Of a stretch of 64,000 nt of DNA, positions 17,353 through 25,272 are shown piece after piece. Each line of letters opens with the position of its first letter. Within the stretch, counting starts at the first letter, position 1. A program made the position numbers and the translations under genes. Source of the stretch: Collinsella sp. AF02-46-1 (lineage in GTDB: Bacteria; Actinomycetota; Coriobacteriia; Coriobacteriales; Coriobacteriaceae). The stretch is taken from NCBI RefSeq assembly GCF_003465825.1, contig NZ_QSBV01000010.1, positions 29,068 through 93,067 of the forward strand, given 5' to 3'. The notes beneath the pieces were generated by a model, which was not told the DNA's origin, made no database searches, and was given only the letters and a program-made list of their open reading frames with translations.

Positions 17353-19023
17353 ATGTCTCAAGAAACCATCCGCGCGGCCGAGCGTGCCGCGGGACAGGTG
17401 AACACCATGTCGACGTATGATCCGGACTCCGACCAGCTGCATGAGGAATGTGGCATTTTCGGCGTATGGGCGCCCGATCGCGACGTGGCTCGACTGACGT
17501 ACTTTGGCCTGCGTGCGCTGCAGCACCGTGGCCAGGAATCGGCTGGAATCGCCGTGGGTGACGGCGGCACGGTTATGGTCCGCAAAGATCTGGGCCTGCT
17601 CGACCGCGTGTTCTCCAACGCCGACCTGTCGACGCTCTCCGGCCAGCTGGCCGTGGGTCATGTGCGCTACGGCACTGCCGGCGCCAAGAGCTGGGAAGCC
17701 TCTCAGCCGCACCTCTCTACCATCAATAGCGTCATTATCGCGCTCGCGCACAACGGCACCCTCGTCAACACCGACGAGCTGCGCCGTCAGCTGATCGAGC
17801 TGGGCGTGCCGTTCCTCTCCAATTCGGATTCCGAGGTCGCGACCAAGCTTATCGGCTACTTTACCCAGCGTACGGGCCACCTGCGCGAGGGTATTCGCAA
17901 GACCATGGAGCTCGTGCGCGGCGGCTACGCCATGACGCTCATCAACGAGCAGGCGCTCTACGCATTCCGCGATCCACACGGCATTCGCCCGCTCGTGCTG
18001 GGCAAGCTGGTGGACGAGGGTCTGGACCAGGCCGATGCCGCAGCCGTTTCGCAGCTGCCGTCGCAGGACGGCGCCGCGACGGTTGACGTTGCCACCCATG
18101 TCACCCGCGCCGGCGGCTGGGTCGTCGCCTCCGAGACTTGTGCGCTCGACATTGTGGGTGCCGAGTACGTCCGCGACGTCCGTCCCGGCGAGATTTTGCG
18201 CATCAGCGCCGAGGGCCTTGTGTCCGAGCAGGGCGTGCCTGCCGCCGAGGAGCCTGCTAACTGCATCTTTGAGCAGGTCTACTTCGCTCGCCCCGATTCC
18301 ATCATGAACGGCAAGAGCGTCTACGCTTGCCGTTATGACATGGGTCGTCAGCTGGCACATGAGGAGCCCGTCGAGGCCGACCTGGTCATCGGCGTGCCCG
18401 ACTCCGGCCTGCCGCCCGCGGAGGGCTATTCGCACGAGAGCGGTATTCCCTTTGGTGAGGGCCTTATCAAGAACCGCTACGTGGGCCGTACGTTTATCGA
18501 GCCTACGCAGGAGCTGCGTGCCATGGGCGTGCGTATGAAACTCAACCCGCTGCGCGACAACATCGAGGGCAAGCGCCTGGTCGTCATCGATGACTCCATT
18601 GTGCGCGGCACCACCATGGTGCAGCTCGTCAAGATGCTGCGCAACGCCGGCGCCAAGGAGATTCACATTCGCATCAACTCGCCCGAGGTCATCTGGCCGT
18701 GCTTCTACGGTATCGATACCGACGTGCAGTCGCAGCTCATCAGTGCCAACAAGACGGTCGATGAGATCTGCGAGTACATTGGCGCCGATTCGCTGGCCTT
18801 CCTTTCGGTCGAGGGCCTGCTGAAGGTCATGCCCAAGGGCGGCTACTGCGACGCGTGCTTTACCGGCCGCTATCCCGTGGCGATTCCCGAGAGCTTTGGC
18901 CGCGATAAGTTCATGGAGGGCTTTAAGCCCCGCAACCTGGACAAGCCGCTGTACTTTGACGACGACGCCGTGGTCGAGAAATATGTCGACCGCAGCTGGG
19001 AAGAGGAGCACGGCGAGGCCTAA
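17353..19023 (+). CDS. purF: Amidophosphoribosyltransferase
   Basis: 556 residues. PurF catalyses the first committed step of purine synthesis, moving ammonia from glutamine onto PRPP. The N-terminal class II glutaminase domain begins after a 32-residue leader, with the likely nucleophile Cys33 in EECGIFGVW; the leader would be removed by self-cleavage, as in the propeptide type of PurF. The PRPP-binding signature VVIDDSIVRGTTM is near residue 415. Conserved cysteines near the C-terminus (KGGYCDACFTGRYP) fit the iron-sulfur form. GAGGGG precedes the ATG. An alternative start at 17407 (MSTYD) would shorten the leader. purM follows after 155 bp that contain a palindromic repeat. Confidence 0.96.
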   Translation: MSQETIRAAERAAGQVNTMSTYDPDSDQLHEECGIFGVWAPDRDVARLTYFGLRALQHRGQESAGIAVGDGGTVMVRKDLGLLDRVFSNADLSTLSGQLAVGHVRYGTAGAKSWEASQPHLSTINSVIIALAHNGTLVNTDELRRQLIELGVPFLSNSDSEVATKLIGYFTQRTGHLREGIRKTMELVRGGYAMTLINEQALYAFRDPHGIRPLVLGKLVDEGLDQADAAAVSQLPSQDGAATVDVATHVTRAGGWVVASETCALDIVGAEYVRDVRPGEILRISAEGLVSEQGVPAAEEPANCIFEQVYFARPDSIMNGKSVYACRYDMGRQLAHEEPVEADLVIGVPDSGLPPAEGYSHESGIPFGEGLIKNRYVGRTFIEPTQELRAMGVRMKLNPLRDNIEGKRLVVIDDSIVRGTTMVQLVKMLRNAGAKEIHIRINSPEVIWPCFYGIDTDVQSQLISANKTVDEICEYIGADSLAFLSVEGLLKVMPKGGYCDACFTGRYPVAIPESFGRDKFMEGFKPRNLDKPLYFDDDAVVEKYVDRSWEEEHGEA

Positions 19024-19062
19024 AACCTGCCATGTAGGGACAGGTTTATTTTGGTAGGTTTT
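19022..19062. repeat. 41-bp palindromic repeat (GGGACAGGTTTATTTTGG family) fused to the purF stop
   Basis: The arms are AAAACCTGCC and GGTAGGTTTT, with a loop holding TAGGGACAGGTTTATTTT. The left arm begins inside the purF stop codon (TAAAACC). Related copies lie at 31133-31170 and 31295-31333. Confidence 0.8.
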
Positions 19063-19178
19063 ACCTGCTGTTTTGTTGATATGACGGCGCGTGCTGTTAT
19101 GGCGCGCGCCGAAATGGCGCAACTATGAGCACCGTTTGGCGCCTGCTCGTCAGACGGTAGTGGGAGAGGAAGGCTCAG

Positions 19179-20282
19179 ATGAGCGACAGCAAGCATGTGA
19201 CGTACGAGGACGCCGGCGTCGATACCGCCGAGGGCGGCCGCGCCGTCGACGCTATTAAGCAGATGGTCAAGGACACCAACCGCCCCGAGGTCATCGGCGG
19301 CATCGGTGGCTTTGGCGGCCTGTTCTCGGCCGCCGCGCTTAAGGATATGGAAGACCCGATCCTGATTAGCGGCACCGACGGCGTAGGCACCAAGCTCGTG
19401 CTCGCCCAGATCATGGACCGTCACGAGACGGTGGGCCAGGACTTGGTCGCCATGTGCGTCAATGACATTTTGGCTTCGGGCGCCGAGCCGCTGTTCTTCC
19501 TGGACTACGTTGCCATCGGTCACATCGAGGCCGAGCACATGGCAAAGATCATCAAGGGCGTGGCCGATGGCTGCAAGCTCGCGGGCTGCGCGCTCGTGGG
19601 CGGCGAGATGGCCGAGCACCCCGGCGTCATGGCTCCCGCCGACTACGACCTCGCCGGCTTTACCGTGGGCGTCGTCGACCGTCCCAAGATGCTCGACCCC
19701 GCGAACGTTCGCCCCGGCGATGTGATCCTGGGTCTGCCTTCCACCGGCGTGCACTCCAACGGCTACTCGCTCGTGCGCAAGGTCATCGGCGTCGACGGCA
19801 TCAAACCGGGCACGCCCGAGGCCGCCGCTAAGGCCGAGGAGCTGAGCCGTCCGCTCGAGGAGCTCGGCGGTGCTTCGCTGGCCGACGCTCTGCTGGCTCC
19901 CACGCGCATCTATGTGAAGCCGATTCTGGAGCTGCTGCGTGGCGACGTCAACGTGCACGCCATTGCTCACATCACCGGTGGCGGCATTACCGAGAACCTC
20001 AACCGCGCGCTCGCCGACGATGTCGATGCCGTGGTCACCCGCAACGGTGCCGAGATGGGCTGGGATATTCCGCCCGTCATCACCTACGTGTCGCGTCAGG
20101 CCGAGCTCGCGCCCAACGAGGCATGCAAGACCTTCAACATGGGCGTCGGCCTGTGCCTGATCGTTGCCCCCGAGGACGAGGCTACCGTGACCGAGGCCCT
20201 GGTCGCGCTGGGCGAGAAGCCGTTCCGCGTGGGCGAGTGCGTCGAGGGTTCCGGTAAGGTCGTGTACTCCGATGAGCGCTAG
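19179..20282 (+). CDS. purM: Phosphoribosylformylglycinamidine cyclo-ligase (AIR synthetase)
   Basis: 367 residues. PurM closes FGAM to AIR using ATP. Seen: YEDAGVDTAEGGRAVDAIK at the N-terminus, the signature SGTDGVGTKLVLA (about 67-79), ALVGGEMAEHPGVM and LPSTGVHSNGYSLVR, and ITGGGITENLNRAL in the C-terminal domain, all typical of PurM. GAGAGGAAGG precedes the ATG. Its last codons overlap the purN start by 11 bases, so the two are probably translated together. Confidence 0.97.
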   Translation: MSDSKHVTYEDAGVDTAEGGRAVDAIKQMVKDTNRPEVIGGIGGFGGLFSAAALKDMEDPILISGTDGVGTKLVLAQIMDRHETVGQDLVAMCVNDILASGAEPLFFLDYVAIGHIEAEHMAKIIKGVADGCKLAGCALVGGEMAEHPGVMAPADYDLAGFTVGVVDRPKMLDPANVRPGDVILGLPSTGVHSNGYSLVRKVIGVDGIKPGTPEAAAKAEELSRPLEELGGASLADALLAPTRIYVKPILELLRGDVNVHAIAHITGGGITENLNRALADDVDAVVTRNGAEMGWDIPPVITYVSRQAELAPNEACKTFNMGVGLCLIVAPEDEATVTEALVALGEKPFRVGECVEGSGKVVYSDER

Positions 20283-20970
20283 CGAGCAGATGGCTGCTGC
20301 CGAGGGCCTGGGCTTTGTGCCCTACACCCGTCCGACCGGCACCGATACGGCCGAGCCGCTCAAGATCGGCGTGCTCATCAGCGGCTCTGGCACCAACCTG
20401 CAGGCGCTGATTGACCTGATCGCTGCCAGCAAGCTCAATGCTTCGATTGAGCTGGTGGTGTCGAGCCGTCCTTCGGCCAAGGGGTTGCAGCGTGCCGAGC
20501 GTGCGGGTATCCAGACGCTGACGCTGTCCAAGGATGTCTATGCCGACCCCATCGCCGCCGACGAGATCATCGCGCACGAGCTGCTCGAGCGCGGCTGCGA
20601 GTATGTGGTCATGGCCGGCTACATGCGCATGGTGCACACGCCGCTGCTGGCGGCGTTTCCCAACCGCGTGGTGAACCTGCATCCGGCGCTGCTGCCGAGC
20701 TTTACCGGCGCGCATGCGATCGACGATGCCTTTGCGCGCGGCGTCAAGGTGACCGGCGTGACCGTGCACTTTGCCAACGAGGTCTACGACAACGGCCCCA
20801 TCATCGCCCAGCGCGCGCTGGCTGTCGAGGAGGGCTGGGATGTCGACACGCTCGAGGAACACATCCACGCGATTGAGCACGTACTGTATCCCGAGGTCGT
20901 GCAGATGCTCGCCGACGGCCGCGTCCACGTGCTGGAGAGCGGCAAAGTGGCAATTGATGCGGCACGCTAG
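20272..20970 (+). CDS. purN: Phosphoribosylglycinamide formyltransferase
   Basis: 232 residues. PurN adds a formyl group from 10-formyl-THF to GAR. Seen: IGVLISGSGTNLQALID (from about residue 31), MRMVHTPLL and the catalytic-region motif NLHPALLPSFTGAHAIDDAFARGVKVTGVTVHF. The usual family length is about 200; the extra 25-30 residues at the N-terminus (MSASEQMAAAEGLG...) precede the core and may be real or reflect an internal start. The gene begins inside the end of purM and ends before a terminator. Confidence 0.95.
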   Translation: MSASEQMAAAEGLGFVPYTRPTGTDTAEPLKIGVLISGSGTNLQALIDLIAASKLNASIELVVSSRPSAKGLQRAERAGIQTLTLSKDVYADPIAADEIIAHELLERGCEYVVMAGYMRMVHTPLLAAFPNRVVNLHPALLPSFTGAHAIDDAFARGVKVTGVTVHFANEVYDNGPIIAQRALAVEEGWDVDTLEEHIHAIEHVLYPEVVQMLADGRVHVLESGKVAIDAAR

Positions 20971-21030
20971 TCGCGTGTAAGAGAGTTCGCTGAGCGCTCT
21001 TTGGGACGCAAGCGATCGAAAAAAGTTGAT

Positions 21031-21065
21031 AGGGCTCCGTCCGTATGCGGGCGGGGCTCTTTTTG
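21031..21065 (+). terminator. Terminator after purN
   Basis: The stem pairs AGGGCTCCGTCCG with CGGGCGGGGCTCT using several G-T pairs, followed by TTTTT. It separates the purine genes from the toxin-antitoxin pair. Confidence 0.78.
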
Positions 21066-21080
21066 TGTGGCCTCTCAAGT

Positions 21081-21098
21081 TTGCTATACTGCTAGCAA
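21081..21098 (+). promoter_or_regulatory. Toxin-antitoxin promoter overlapping a palindromic operator
   Basis: TTGCTA-TACTGC-TAGCAA is a perfect 6-6-6 palindrome that contains the -10-like TATACT at 21085-21090. It lies 17 bp before the antitoxin start. Antitoxins of this family normally repress their own promoter at such a site; binding here is inferred. Confidence 0.6.
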
Positions 21099-21114
21099 GC
21101 AGAGAGGAGTCGCC

Positions 21115-21459
21115 ATGGCAACAGCAACAGTGCAGCTCAACACGCGAATCGACCCTATGCTCAAGGCTGGCGGCGATGCGGTCCTGACTCGCAATGGGCT
21201 GGGGTCGAGTGACGCTATTCGTGCGCTTTGGACCTACCTTGTCGAGCATCAGACGTTGCCAGGATTTATGGTGGAGGATAGGTGCGAGGCACCCCGTGCG
21301 GAGAGTCTGGCCGAGCAGGGATGCGGGCTGGCTTTTTTCTCATTGGGGTTGAGCGCGGCGGATTTTGCGCCAGCTGAATCATCGGCAGACAACTGGGGTG
21401 CCGTACGCGACGACATGTACGATGCGATGATCGCTGGCATAGAGGCGAATTGCCGATGA
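21115..21459 (+). CDS. RelB/DinJ-like type II antitoxin
   Basis: 114 residues. The N-terminus ATVQLNTRIDPMLKAGGDAVLTRNGLGSSDAIRALWTYLVEH matches the ribbon-helix-helix domain of RelB/DinJ antitoxins (beta strand VQLNTRID, then two helices). The C-terminal part is variable and would wrap the toxin. GAGAGGAG lies before the ATG at 21115; the frame could extend to 21001 but that covers the terminator and promoter. Its stop overlaps the toxin start as ATGA. RelB-type antitoxins usually pair with RelE/YafQ toxins; here the partner is a PIN-domain protein. Confidence 0.85.
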   Translation: MATATVQLNTRIDPMLKAGGDAVLTRNGLGSSDAIRALWTYLVEHQTLPGFMVEDRCEAPRAESLAEQGCGLAFFSLGLSAADFAPAESSADNWGAVRDDMYDAMIAGIEANCR

Positions 21460-21923
21460 TTGCGGCAAAACGACTCTTGGTAGACACAAACGTTTGGCTC
21501 GATTATTACCTGCAAGAGGGAGCGTTCGACGAGGCGAAAAGATTGATTGAGTTGGCCGAGGCGGGAAAGATTGACCTTCTGTACGCGCCAACGACGGCAA
21601 AGGACCTGTTCTACATTGTGCCGCGGCGTCTAGCTCAGCGGAATGTGAATGGGGTTAACGCTCCGTTCGGTCCGGCTGCATGGGCCTGTATCGAGCATAT
21701 GATGCAGGTGGCAACGGCTTCTCCGCTTTCGTTGGCGGAATGCGAGATGGCGCGTATGCTTGGCAAGCGTATGCCGGACCTTGAGGACAATCTCATCATT
21801 GCATCGGGCGATACGGCGGATGTCGACTACGTAATCACGAGCGACCGACGCATGTTGGAGGCGATGCCCGAGGTATGCTTGACGCCCGCGCGCGCACTCG
21901 AGCTCATCGGGATCCTCGGCTAA
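21456..21923 (+). CDS. PIN-domain toxin (putative VapC-like ribonuclease)
   Basis: 155 residues. PIN-domain toxins are Mg-dependent RNases. The acidic residues expected in the active site are visible: Asp in LLVDTNVWLDYY (about residue 10), Glu/Asp in DLEDNLIIASG (about 107-109) and Asp in VDYVITSDRRML (about 128). ATG at 21456 overlaps the antitoxin stop (ATGA), so translation is coupled; the TTG at 21450 is a less likely start. Length and order fit a type II toxin-antitoxin operon. Confidence 0.87.
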   Translation: MIAAKRLLVDTNVWLDYYLQEGAFDEAKRLIELAEAGKIDLLYAPTTAKDLFYIVPRRLAQRNVNGVNAPFGPAAWACIEHMMQVATASPLSLAECEMARMLGKRMPDLEDNLIIASGDTADVDYVITSDRRMLEAMPEVCLTPARALELIGILG

Positions 21924-21988
21924 CCTTGCATACTCCGTTTCGCTATCATATTGAGCATTGTGGCCCTCATGCAACTTTGGAGGACGAT

Positions 21989-22453
21989 ATGGCGGATAAC
22001 GAAGCGCTGTTTACGCCTGAGCTGGTGTTTTTTGATTGGGAGTGTGCGACGCCTGATGAGGTGTTTGCGCGACTCGAAGGCGAACTTGCTCCACGCGGCT
22101 ACATTGGCACCGGTTGGCTCGACGCCGTCCGCACGCGCGAGGATGCCTATCCCACAGGGCTTGCCATGCCGGCGGCCAACATTGCCATCCCGCATACCGA
22201 TCCGGGGTTTGTGGCTAAGCCCTACATCGCGGTGGTGAAGCCGGCCACGCCCGTGACATTCAATGCTATGGCGGGCATGGGTGCCCCTGTGCCGGCGCAG
22301 ATCGTCATCAACTTGGGCATTGCCGAGCCGGGCGGCCAGGTCGAGGCTCTGCAAGCGCTTATGAATATCTTTATGGACGCGGACACCGCGGCCGATGTGC
22401 TCGGCCAGACCACGCCCCAAGGCATGGTCGAAGCCATCCGCCGCCACTTTTAA
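21989..22453 (+). CDS. PTS EIIA component, fructose/galactitol/mannitol type, orphan
   Basis: 154 residues. The core NIAIPHTDP places the phosphorylated His at about residue 69, the signature of the EIIA-2 family (PF00359). The C-terminal helices (QVEALQALMNIFMDADTAADVL) also fit, as in GatA-like proteins. TTGGAGGA precedes the ATG at 21989. No matching IIB or IIC gene is nearby, so it is either a partner for a transporter elsewhere or a regulatory IIA. Confidence 0.88.
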   Translation: MADNEALFTPELVFFDWECATPDEVFARLEGELAPRGYIGTGWLDAVRTREDAYPTGLAMPAANIAIPHTDPGFVAKPYIAVVKPATPVTFNAMAGMGAPVPAQIVINLGIAEPGGQVEALQALMNIFMDADTAADVLGQTTPQGMVEAIRRHF

Positions 22454-22455
22454 AT

Positions 22456-22492
22456 CCGGCCCCTGGGGACGTTCCTTTTGTCGCGGGGGCCG
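22456..22492. repeat. Short GC-rich hairpin after the orphan EIIA gene
   Basis: CGGCCCC and GGGGCCG pair around a loop that contains GGGGACGTTCCTTTTG. There is no T tract. The loop resembles the GGGGACAG-type palindromes elsewhere in the window. Confidence 0.4.
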
Positions 22493-22541
22493 CGTTGTGA
22501 CACAATGGCGTTTGTTCGATTCGTTATGCGAAAGGCCAACT

Positions 22542-23762
22542 ATGGCAAATAAGAAAAAGAACTCCGAGGCCGCGCCGACGCCCGAGCAGCAGACTCGCGC
22601 TGCCTCCAGCTCTCGTAAGAAGCAGCGCAAGACGTACGTGTCTAAGACCGTCAAGATTGTTCTGGTGGTTATCGGCGTGCTGGCAATGTTGCTTTCCGTC
22701 TCGGCCATGGCGTGCTCCGGTCTTATGTCGCAGACCGAGGACACCTCGGGCTACAAGCTCACCGGCGGCGTTGCCGCCACCATCAACGGCACCAACCTCA
22801 CCGAGGATACCGTGACCAAGCAGATCATGAGCATGCGCACGTCCTATGGTTATACCAAGGACAAGGATTGGGCGCAGTACCTGGTCAACAACGACCTTAC
22901 GCCCAAGAAGTACCGCAAGCAACTCATCGACTCCTACACGCAGCAGATTCTGCTTCAACAGGCACAGAAGGAGAACGGCGTGACGGTGTCGGACGAGGAG
23001 GTCGAGAAGGCTTGGAAGGACGCGTGCAAGAGCGCGGGCGGCGCCAAGACCTTTAAGAAGACGCTTAAGACCTACGGCTACACCGAGGACACCTACAAGG
23101 ATTCGCTCAAGGAGAGTCTGGCGCAGCAGAAGCTCAAGGATGCCGTGGCACCCACCAGCAAGCCCAAGGACAGCGAGATTGTCGATTACATCAATGAGAA
23201 CCTGTCCAACTACAATGACGCCCGTCGTTCGTCGAATATCCTGATCAAGGTCGATTCTGATGCTTCCGACGAGGACAAGGCCGCCGCCAAGGCCAAGGCG
23301 CAGGAGTGCCTGGACAAGATTAACTCCGGCGAGCTGAGCTTTGAGGACGCCGTAAAGCAGTACTCCGACGATACCGGCTCCAAGGATAAGAAGGGCGATG
23401 TGGGCTGGGACAAGCTCACCACCTTCGTCGACAGCTATCAGGCGGCGCTCGAAGGCCTTAACAAGGGCGACGTGAGCGACGTCGTCGAGTCGACGTATGG
23501 TTACCACATCATCAAGTGCACCGACTACTTCCATGTCGATAGCCAGGTCGATGACATTAAACAGGTGCCCAAGGACATCAAGAAGTACGTCTCCAACGTG
23601 GTGAAGACGCAGGCGGCAAGCGCCGCGTACAGCGATTGGCTGGAGCAGTACAAAAAAGATGCCGACATCACCGTCAACCCCATGCCCAAGGACGTGCCCT
23701 ATAACGTGAGCCTGAAGGGCGTCACCAAGAGTTCGACCGACGATTCGTCGATGACTAAGTAA
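22542..23762 (+). CDS. PrsA/SurA-like peptidyl-prolyl isomerase, membrane-anchored foldase
   Basis: 406 residues. A basic cytoplasmic N-terminus (about 1-38) is followed by one hydrophobic segment (about 39-63) with Cys in AMACSG, which could be a lipobox-like site or simply the end of a membrane anchor. The external part has a SurA-N-like helical region (TINGTNLTEDTVTKQIM ... YRKQLIDSYTQQILLQQAQKENGVTVSDEEVEKAW) and then a parvulin domain (ARRSSNILIKVDS ... ELSFEDAVKQYSDDTGSKDKKGDVGWDKL ... VVESTYGYHIIKCTDY). Proteins of this type fold secreted proteins outside the membrane. The start at 22542 is preceded by CGAAAGG; the longer frame overlaps the EIIA gene. Confidence 0.9.
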   Translation: MANKKKNSEAAPTPEQQTRAASSSRKKQRKTYVSKTVKIVLVVIGVLAMLLSVSAMACSGLMSQTEDTSGYKLTGGVAATINGTNLTEDTVTKQIMSMRTSYGYTKDKDWAQYLVNNDLTPKKYRKQLIDSYTQQILLQQAQKENGVTVSDEEVEKAWKDACKSAGGAKTFKKTLKTYGYTEDTYKDSLKESLAQQKLKDAVAPTSKPKDSEIVDYINENLSNYNDARRSSNILIKVDSDASDEDKAAAKAKAQECLDKINSGELSFEDAVKQYSDDTGSKDKKGDVGWDKLTTFVDSYQAALEGLNKGDVSDVVESTYGYHIIKCTDYFHVDSQVDDIKQVPKDIKKYVSNVVKTQAASAAYSDWLEQYKKDADITVNPMPKDVPYNVSLKGVTKSSTDDSSMTK

Positions 23763-23816
23763 TCATGGGGCGGCGCTCGTGCGAGTGCCGCCCGCACTAT
23801 TGAGGAGGATTTGCAG

Positions 23817-24260
23817 ATGACCAACGAAGAACTGCAGAAGGAAATGATCGCGGCCATGAAGGCTAAGGACAAGGTTCGCCTGTCCATCATTCGCCAGGTC
23901 AAGGCCGAGGTGAAGAATATCGAGGTTAACGAGCGCCGCGATGTGACCGAGGAAGACGTCAACAGCATGATCAAGCGTCTGATTAAGCAGACGAGCGAGA
24001 CGCTGGAAATGTCCATCAAGGCCGGCACCGACCAAGAGCGTACCGACAACCTGACCGAGCAGGTCAAGATTCTGGAGAGCCTTCTGCCCGCGCAGGTTTC
24101 GGGCGAGGAGCTCGAGGCCCTGATCGAGCAGGTCATCGCCGAGCTGGGCGCCACGTCCAAGAAGCAGATGGGCCAGGTCATGGGCGCTCTGGGTAAGGCC
24201 ACTGGCGGCAACTTCGATAAGCCGGCAGCAGCAAAGATCGTTGGAGCCAAACTCGCGTAG
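23817..24260 (+). CDS. GatB/YqeY domain protein
   Basis: 147 residues, the usual YqeY length. Motifs: MIAAMKAKDKVRLSIIRQVKAEVKNIEVNERR and ILESLLPAQVSGEELEALIEQVIAELGATSKKQMGQVMGALGKATGGNFD, the C-terminal helical domain shared with GatB of the tRNA amidotransferase. The role of the free-standing protein is not settled. GAGGAGG lies 8 bases before the ATG at 23817; the TTG at 23811 is a weaker start. A terminator follows. Confidence 0.9.
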   Translation: MTNEELQKEMIAAMKAKDKVRLSIIRQVKAEVKNIEVNERRDVTEEDVNSMIKRLIKQTSETLEMSIKAGTDQERTDNLTEQVKILESLLPAQVSGEELEALIEQVIAELGATSKKQMGQVMGALGKATGGNFDKPAAAKIVGAKLA

Positions 24261-24289
24261 GGACCGAGCGGCATATAGTTGATGTTGAG

Positions 24290-24322
24290 GGGGCGTGACC
24301 ATTGCGGTCGCGCCCCTTTTTT
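24290..24322 (+). terminator. Terminator of the YqeY gene
   Basis: GGGGCGTGACC and GGTCGCGCCCC form an 11-bp stem with a 5-nt loop, followed by six T. Confidence 0.9.
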
Positions 24323-24335
24323 GATGGCAGCTGAA

Positions 24336-24412
24336 GGGCACTCATTGGGGACAGACTTAAATGAGTGCCCACTTCCCGGGTACTCATTTAAGTCTGTCCC
24401 CAATGAGTGCCC
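24336..24412. repeat. Perfect 31-bp inverted repeat (GGGGACAGACTTAAATGAGT family)
   Basis: Arms 24336-24366 and 24382-24412 are perfectly complementary over 31 bp around a 15-bp centre. The inner arm contains CATTGGGGACAGACTTAA. A partial third copy (GTGCCCAATGAGT) follows at once. It lies between the YqeY terminator and the ABC-transporter promoter. Confidence 0.92.
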
Positions 24413-24532
24413 GAGTGCCCAATGAGTGGGTGGAAGATTGCGGGTTCTTTACGGGAATGTAGTGTGGGCTGCGGAAACGTGGTTCTTTCCGTACAATAGT
24501 TCAACTCGTGTAAACGCAGGGAAGGGACATTC

Positions 24533-25264
24533 ATGGCAGACATGATCGAGATCAAGCATCTCAACAAGTACTTTGGCGACCTGCATGTGCTCAAAGATAT
24601 CAATCTCACCGTCAAGCGCGGCGAGAAGCTCGTAATGATCGGGCCTTCCGGTTCGGGTAAGTCGACGCTCATCCGTTGCGTCGATTATCTGGAGGAGCCC
24701 ACTTCGGGCGAGGTCGTCATCGACGGTACGCCGCTCACAAAAAAGAATCACCTGGAGATGGCTCGCAAGTATAGTTCCATGGTGTTTCAGCAGTTCAACC
24801 TGTATCCCAACATGACGGTGCTGGGCAACCTGACGCTCGCGCCCATCAAGCTGCAAAAGAAGAGCAAGGAGGAGGCGACCGAGATCGCCATCGCCGCGCT
24901 CAAGCGCGTCGGTATGGCGCATAAGGCCGGCGAGTATCCGCAGAACCTCTCGGGCGGTCAGCAGCAGCGCATCGCCATCGCCCGTGCCCTGTGCACCAAG
25001 CAGCCCATCATCCTGTTTGACGAGCCGACCTCGGCGCTCGACCCCGAGATGGTCCAGGAGGTTCTGGACGTTATGATTGAGCTCGCGCAGGAGGACATCA
25101 CCATGATCTGCGTGACGCATGAGATGGGCTTTGCGCGCCAGGTGGCCGACCGCGTCATCTTTATGGAGGACGGCCGCATTCTGGAGGAGGGCACGCCCGA
25201 GCACTTCTTCGATAACCCCGAGAACCCGCGCTGCCGCGAGTTCCTGTCCAAGATTCTGCACTAG
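24533..25264 (+). CDS. Polar amino acid ABC transporter ATP-binding protein (GlnQ/HisP-like)
   Basis: 243 residues, the normal size for this group. Walker [10 protein letters not shown] (about 39-47), Q-loop [17 protein letters not shown], signature [15 protein letters not shown], Walker [16 protein letters not shown] and the switch His in [16 protein letters not shown] are all present. GAAGGGA precedes the ATG. It is the first of four collinear genes (ATPase, binding lipoprotein, two permeases) for amino acid import. The exact substrate cannot be read; glutamine, glutamate and cystine transporters share these motifs. Confidence 0.95.
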   Translation: MADMIEIKHLNKYFGDLHVLKDINLTVKRGEKLVMIGPSGSGKSTLIRCVDYLEEPTSGEVVIDGTPLTKKNHLEMARKYSSMVFQQFNLYPNMTVLGNLTLAPIKLQKKSKEEATEIAIAALKRVGMAHKAGEYPQNLSGGQQQRIAIARALCTKQPIILFDEPTSALDPEMVQEVLDVMIELAQEDITMICVTHEMGFARQVADRVIFMEDGRILEEGTPEHFFDNPENPRCREFLSKILH

Positions 25265-25272
25265 GCGCGGTG

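Noticed and set aside
17260..19122. 620-residue minus-strand frame over purF
   Set aside because: It covers the whole of a secure purF gene on the other strand and has no motif.
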